DNA of 64,000 nt, from NCBI GenBank assembly GCA_050299855.1, contig JBNKWQ010000023.1, positions 1-64,000 on the forward strand. Direction: 5' to 3'. Positions 59,751 through 64,000 of the stretch are shown one piece after another. Each line of letters begins with the position of its first letter. Positions within the stretch are counted from its first letter, which is position 1. This DNA comes from Hahella sp050299855. Lineage in GTDB: Bacteria > Pseudomonadota > Gammaproteobacteria > Pseudomonadales > Oleiphilaceae. A program made the position numbers and the translations under genes. The notes under the pieces are model-generated. The model searched no databases. It was not told where the DNA came from and saw only the letters and a list, made by a program, of their open reading frames with translations.

Positions 59751-62405
59751 TCAGCTATTGATGGGGTTGGGTTTGTTGGGGTCGATATCGTATTTCTTAA
59801 TCGCATCAGAAACCACGGAACGCTCGATCTTGTCTTCACGGGCCAGACAATCCAATGCGGCTACCGCCACATAGTATCGATCGACCTCGAAATGATGTCG
59901 TAGCTTCTCACGGGTATCACTGCGACCGAATCCATCGGTACCCAGAACATGAACCGTATGCTGAGGAATGAATTGACGAACCTGGTCCGCGTACAGACGC
60001 ATGTAATCCGTAGAGGCAACCACTGGACCTTCACGGTCTTTCAGCATCTGTTTGACGTAGCTTTCGCGACGCGGCTCTTCAGGATGCAACATATTCCAGC
60101 GGCGAACATGGTGACCATCACGGGCCAGTTCGGTAAAGCTGGTGACTGACCAGATGTCGCTTTCAATGTTGTAGTCTTCTTTCAGCAGTTTGGCTGCCTC
60201 CAGCACTTCCCTGAAGATAGTACCGCTGCTTAACAACTGGACCCGGGCAGTTGCTTTCTTGCCGCCTTCCTGGAACAGATACATCCCTTTGATGATGCCT
60301 TCTTCGGCACCTTCCGGCATGGCAGGGTGCATGTAGTTTTCGTTCATTAGAGTGATGTAGTAGTAAACACTCTCGTTCTCGGCATACATACGGCGCATGC
60401 CTTCACGCACGATCACGGCAACTTCGTAACCAAACACCGGGTCATAGGAGACACAGTTTGGAATAGTCGCAGAAAGTATATGGCTGTGGCCGTCCTGATG
60501 CTGAAGACCTTCACCATTCAGCGTGGTACGACCAGCAGTTCCACCTAACAGGAACCCGCGCGCGCGCATATCACCCGCCGCCCAGGCCAGGTCTCCGATA
60601 CGCTGGAAACCAAACATGGAGTAATAAACATAGAACGGGATCAGCGGATAATTGCTGGTGCTGTAGGCGGTTGCCGCTGCCATCCAGGCCGACATAGCCC
60701 CGGCTTCGTTAATGCCCTCTTCCAGAATCTGTCCGTTTTTATCTTCACGGTAATACATGATCTGGTTACGGTCATTGGGCACATACTTCTGACCTTCAGA
60801 AGTGTAGATCCCCAACTGCCGGAACATCCCTTCCATACCGAAAGTACGTGCTTCATCAGGTACGATGGGGACGATTCGTTTCCCGATCAATTTGTCTTTG
60901 GTCAGAGTGTTAAGCACCCGGACAAACGCCATGGTAGAGGAAATTTCCCGGTCGCCACTTCCCTGCAGTATCGCGTCAAAAGCTGACAAGGCTGGAATAG
61001 GCAATGGCTGGGTATCAGGCTGCCGCTTCGGCAAATAGCCCCCCAGACTCTCGCGGCGCTTTTTCATATAAAGCAGCTCTGGCGAGTCAGGAGACGGACG
61101 ATAATACGGCAGGTTTTCAATCTCTTCATCTGAGACCGGTACGCCGAAACGATCACGGAATTTCTTGACCGTCTCTATATCCAGTTTCTTCAACTGGTGC
61201 GTGGTGTTCTGGGCTTCACCCTGCTCACCAAAACCATAACCTTTAACGGTATGGGCCAGAATCACCGTCGGCTGACCTTTGTGATTCACAGCCTGATGGT
61301 AGGCGGCATAAACCTTATAAGGATCGTGGCCACCGCGATTGAGCTTGTAGATGTCGTCATCTGACAGATTATCGACCAGCTTCAGCATCTCCGGGTCTTT
61401 ACCGAAGAAGTTTTCACGGGTGTAGGCACCACCGTTGGATTTGAAATTCTGCATTTCACCATCCACGGCCAGATCCATCTGCTGCTGCATAGCGCCATTC
61501 ACGTCTTTCTCAAACAGCGGATCCCAGAGGCGACCCCAGACGACTTTCAATACGTTCCAGCCGGCACCACGGAAGATACCTTCCAACTCCTGAATAATCT
61601 TGCCGTTGCCGCGGACAGGTCCGTCCAGGCGCTGCAAATTACAGTTAATCACGAAGATCAGGTTATCCAGACGCTCGCGACCCGCCAGGCCAATAGCCCC
61701 TAAAGTTTCCGGCTCATCACATTCACCATCCCCCACGTAACACCAGACTTTACGGCCTTCAGTAGAGGTCAGCTCACGATTATTCAAGTACTTCATCACA
61801 TGGGCTTGATAAATCGCCTGAATGGGACCGAGTCCCATGGATACTGTCGGGAACTGCCAGTAATCCGGCATCAGCCAGGGATGTGGGTAGGAAGATAAAC
61901 CATTGCCGTCGACTTCACGGCGGTAGTTGTCCATCTGGTCTTCGGAAATCCGGCCTTCCAGGAAAGAACGCGCATAGACCCCAGGGGAGGTATGCCCCTG
62001 CCAATAGATCAAGTCGCCCTGGCGTTTATCATCACCGGCGTGAAAAAAGTAGTTAAAGCCTACATCATAAAGTGTCGCGATTGAGGAGAACGAGGACAGA
62101 TGCCCACCCAGATCGCCAGGACGCTTATTAGCACGCAACACCATCACCAATGCATTCCAGCGAACCAGAGAGCGGATCCGGCGTTCCATAAAAAGGTCAC
62201 CCGGCATTCGGGCTTCCTGGTCATGCGGAATGGTATTCCGGTAGGGCGTGGTAATCGAGTACGGCAGTTGCGTTCCATCCCTGGTGGCGCGCTCGGCGAG
62301 CCGAGTCAACAGGTAGGTCGCACGCTCGATGCCCTCATTTTCAAGAACGGACTCGATGGACTCGAGCCACTCCTGGGTTTCAATAGGGTCGGCATCTTGA
62401 CGCAT
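59751..62405 (-). CDS. aceE: pyruvate dehydrogenase E1 component
   Basis: The 884-residue homodimeric-type E1 (E. coli AceE is 887) has the TPP motif GDGECDEPETLGAIGLAGRE followed by NLIFVINCNLQRLDGPV, the N-terminal QEWLESIESVLENEG opening, and the C-terminal transketolase-like domain (VLGTDGFGRSDTREKLRHHF). It decarboxylates pyruvate and passes the acetyl group to AceF. GGAG lies nine bases before ATG. A 224-bp leader separates it from the regulator gene. Confidence 0.98.
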   Translation of the reverse strand: MRQDADPIETQEWLESIESVLENEGIERATYLLTRLAERATRDGTQLPYSITTPYRNTIPHDQEARMPGDLFMERRIRSLVRWNALVMVLRANKRPGDLGGHLSSFSSIATLYDVGFNYFFHAGDDKRQGDLIYWQGHTSPGVYARSFLEGRISEDQMDNYRREVDGNGLSSYPHPWLMPDYWQFPTVSMGLGPIQAIYQAHVMKYLNNRELTSTEGRKVWCYVGDGECDEPETLGAIGLAGRERLDNLIFVINCNLQRLDGPVRGNGKIIQELEGIFRGAGWNVLKVVWGRLWDPLFEKDVNGAMQQQMDLAVDGEMQNFKSNGGAYTRENFFGKDPEMLKLVDNLSDDDIYKLNRGGHDPYKVYAAYHQAVNHKGQPTVILAHTVKGYGFGEQGEAQNTTHQLKKLDIETVKKFRDRFGVPVSDEEIENLPYYRPSPDSPELLYMKKRRESLGGYLPKRQPDTQPLPIPALSAFDAILQGSGDREISSTMAFVRVLNTLTKDKLIGKRIVPIVPDEARTFGMEGMFRQLGIYTSEGQKYVPNDRNQIMYYREDKNGQILEEGINEAGAMSAWMAAATAYSTSNYPLIPFYVYYSMFGFQRIGDLAWAAGDMRARGFLLGGTAGRTTLNGEGLQHQDGHSHILSATIPNCVSYDPVFGYEVAVIVREGMRRMYAENESVYYYITLMNENYMHPAMPEGAEEGIIKGMYLFQEGGKKATARVQLLSSGTIFREVLEAAKLLKEDYNIESDIWSVTSFTELARDGHHVRRWNMLHPEEPRRESYVKQMLKDREGPVVASTDYMRLYADQVRQFIPQHTVHVLGTDGFGRSDTREKLRHHFEVDRYYVAVAALDCLAREDKIERSVVSDAIKKYDIDPNKPNPINS

Positions 62406-62585
62406 AAGAGGTTACTCCTTTTTTATAGAGCTAGAGTTTGTAATTGTGTTACGGGCAGGCGAGCCCCTCGTGAGCGCGCACCCGCCAGAATATTTCGGAG
62501 TCCCCAGTGGAGTTGCAAACCAACTCCTTGAAAGTGGCCATTCGGGGCTGAGCCCGATGGCGGCAGATACACTCTGTAGCAACCA

Positions 62586-62591
62586 ATTATA
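62586..62591 (-). promoter_or_regulatory. possible -10 element of the aceEF promoter
   Basis: TATAAT on the minus strand lies about 180 bp before aceE, inside the leader; the -35 (CTGATA at 17-bp spacing) is weak. It would give aceEF a promoter independent of the regulator gene. No PdhR-type palindrome overlaps it. Confidence 0.3.
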
Positions 62592-62629
62592 AACCACCCC
62601 TGCTTTTCTATCAGGTGGATGGTGATGGG

Positions 62630-63394
62630 TCAGTCCAGATTCTGCAAACGCCTTAGCGATCGCATGTTTCGGGATTCTGCCCGGCTTTTTTCTAATAATA
62701 TTTCTTCGACATATGCCAGATGATCGTGGGCTGCTGAGCGGGACTCCTGAGGGTCCCGCGCCAACACCGCGTCTTTCAGCCGCGTATGCTGTGCCTTAAT
62801 TCTTTCCCGCATTGCCTCTTCCTCGTAGAGATAATGCAGATTGCTCACAATATTCTGTTTCAACAGCGTAAACAATGCGCGCATAGTATGAAGCAGTACA
62901 ACATTATGTGCAGCCTCGGCAATGGAGAGGTGAAACTCTGCATCTGCCCGCGCTTCCTGTTCCGAATCCTTCACTTCATGGAAGTGGAGCCAATCCTGAA
63001 AACGCTTTTCAATAATTTTTCTATCTGCTTCCGTACCTCTGATGGCTGCATAATAAGCTGCAACTCCCTCAAGGGCATGACGGAATTCCAACAGATCGTA
63101 CTGCGATTCCGGGTGCTGACTAATCAGTGCGAATAAAGGTTCAGTATAGCTGGACCCCAGATCCTGACTGACAAAATTTCCACCTCCCTGACGCCGTACT
63201 ACCAGCCCTTTAGCTTCCAGTTTCTGGATTGCCTCCCTGACTGATGGGCGTGAGACTTCAAACTGCACGGCCAATGACCGCTCCGGCGGTAATCGTTGCC
63301 CTGGTTTGAGGCTCCCTTCCAGAATCATCTGTTCCAGACTGTCCAGAATAACATCCGCCAGCTTCGGCTGTTTTAATGGCTTGACCTGTGCCAT
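62630..63394 (-). CDS. pdhR: FadR/GntR-family regulator of pyruvate or lactate metabolism (PdhR/LldR-type)
   Basis: The 254-residue protein equals E. coli PdhR in length. It has an N-terminal winged HTH (LKPGQRLPPERSLAVQFEVSRPSVREAIQKLEAKG) and a C-terminal FCD domain with metal-binding residues (ADAEFHLSIAEAAHN, AHDHLAYVEEI). It sits between aceEF and a divergent lactate-oxidation gene, so it could sense pyruvate (PdhR) or lactate (LldR); position supports control of both sides. Operator-like TGGT...ACCA sites lie upstream of its start. Confidence 0.88.
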   Translation of the reverse strand: MAQVKPLKQPKLADVILDSLEQMILEGSLKPGQRLPPERSLAVQFEVSRPSVREAIQKLEAKGLVVRRQGGGNFVSQDLGSSYTEPLFALISQHPESQYDLLEFRHALEGVAAYYAAIRGTEADRKIIEKRFQDWLHFHEVKDSEQEARADAEFHLSIAEAAHNVVLLHTMRALFTLLKQNIVSNLHYLYEEEAMRERIKAQHTRLKDAVLARDPQESRSAAHDHLAYVEEILLEKSRAESRNMRSLRRLQNLD

Positions 63395-63438
63395 GACGCG
63401 GATTGCACTCCCGAAAATAAGCTTAGCATGAATTATGA

Positions 63439-63485
63439 ATGGTACGACCTTCCGGCGATTTCAGCTAAAAAGTGGTATGACCAAT
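63439..63485. promoter_or_regulatory. PdhR/LldR-type operators near the regulator start
   Basis: AGTGGTATGACCAAT at 63471-63485 matches the family's TGGT-N3-ACCA palindrome. A weaker GGTACGACC lies at 63441-63449. Their place 45-90 bp before the regulator ATG suggests autoregulation. Confidence 0.6.
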
Positions 63486-63586
63486 CTAAGCGGACGCGAG
63501 ACTAACACAACTGCCTTACATATGTACAACAGGTTAGACCAAAGTCTAAATTGAGCCATTATTGATCATATTTCAACCAATCACTA

Positions 63587-63648
63587 TTGACAGACCCGCA
63601 ACAGCATCTTACTTTAGAAATCTCATTTGGTAAATTGGTATTACCAAT
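63587..63648 (+). promoter_or_regulatory. promoter and perfect PdhR/LldR-type operator of the lactate operon
   Basis: TTGACA at 63587-63592 and TACTTT at 63610-63615 have 17-bp spacing. ATTGGTATTACCAAT at 63634-63648 is a perfect TTGGT-N5-ACCAA type palindrome about 20-35 bp past the -10, suited to repression by the divergent FCD regulator. Confidence 0.7.
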
Positions 63649-63679
63649 ATTTCAAAAACAAAAAACAGGTACCGAAACG

Positions 63680-64000
63680 ATGTCCAGCAGCCATCCATCT
63701 GCATCAGGCCAGCAGCCCGCCGATTCTGATAAGCCTGCGGCTATCAAAACGGAGCGCGAGTATCCCGCCAAGCCAGACCGAGCCTACTTTTACGGCACCT
63801 GCCTGATTGACATGTTCTACCCTGAGGCAGGCTTGCATGGCATTCAGTTACTGGAGCACTGCGGCATCAATGTCGTTTACCCCGAAGCACAGTCCTGCTG
63901 TGGTCAGCCTGCTTACAATTCGGGTTATGATGATGAAGCAAGGTCTGTCGCCGCAGCACAGATACGCTGTTTCCCTGAGGATATTCCGCTGGTTGTACCT
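63680..64000 (+). CDS. lldE: L-lactate oxidation Fe-S protein LldE/LutA (partial, 5' end)
   Basis: The window ends after 107 codons. After a ~30-residue polar extension the protein reads AYFYGTCLIDMFYPEAGLHG and then AQSCCGQPAYNSGYDDEA. These are the first cysteine motifs (CCG-type) of the YkgE/LutA/LldE family, which belong to the LutABC or LldEFG complex oxidising L-lactate to pyruvate. The partner genes should follow beyond 64000. The N-terminal extension is longer than usual. Confidence 0.88.
   Translation, partial: MSSSHPSASGQQPADSDKPAAIKTEREYPAKPDRAYFYGTCLIDMFYPEAGLHGIQLLEHCGINVVYPEAQSCCGQPAYNSGYDDEARSVAAAQIRCFPEDIPLVVP

Overview
The window looks like a chromosomal segment of a gammaproteobacterium, probably a marine or environmental heterotroph. 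The evidence is a pdhR-type regulator/aceE/aceF block with a three-lipoyl AceF, an E. coli-length YbiT, a RoxA-like diheme cytochrome, and methionine gamma-lyase with a divergent Lrp-type regulator. I cannot name the species. No rRNA, tRNA or CRISPR array was seen.

Layout. Positions 1-2780 are transposon scrap: IS21-type terminal repeats, an IS3 orfB tail and an IS1182 N-terminus. Between the scraps sits a possible effector/immunity pair (caspase-like fold plus small exported protein). Positions 2844-6090 are an integron cassette array without an integrase: five attC-like sites separate a GNAT acetyltransferase, a LysE-type exporter, a Tse2-like toxin with a Tsi2-like partner, a possible PD-(D/E)XK nuclease and a HEPN-like protein. 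Positions 6300-21456 are ordinary core genes: Lrp regulator and mdeA, glycerate kinase, RoxA-like cytochrome, an RsbU/RsbW/RsbV partner-switching operon, a LysE exporter, a chemoreceptor, a CPBP protease, a solute-binding protein and ybiT.

Positions 21668-30978 are an accessory island on mixed strands. It holds a membrane-anchored ExoVII-like protein, a broken copy of a toxin module, a membrane-anchored XRE regulator with a membrane-anchored LRAT/NC-type enzyme, a HelD-like helicase with a nuclease-like insertion, and a complete polymorphic nuclease toxin with a YezG-type immunity protein.

Positions 31566-55544 (perhaps to 56687) are the highlight: a co-directional, tightly packed operon for a contractile phage-tail-like particle. 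It encodes a terminator-like protein, sheath, tube, chaperone-like protein, gp53/gpU-like protein, a 1158-residue helical protein (tape-measure candidate), an M23-peptidase protein, gpD-like hub, gpV-like spike, PAAR tip, gp25, baseplate J, a gpI-like wedge protein carrying a beta-propeller, and three large fibre/appendage candidates. No capsid, portal, terminase, integrase or recognisable AAA+ ATPase is present, so it is a tail-only device (extracellular CIS or tailocin-like) of an arrangement I do not recognise. A 55-codon gene just before the M23 gene repeats only that protein's first and last residues. The nuclease toxin lies about 1 kb away on the opposite strand and is a cargo candidate by position only.

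Positions 56769-64000 return to core metabolism: a Sel1-repeat protein, aceF, aceE, a PdhR/LldR-type regulator and the start of an L-lactate oxidation operon (LldE/LutA) preceded by a perfect PdhR/LldR-type operator.
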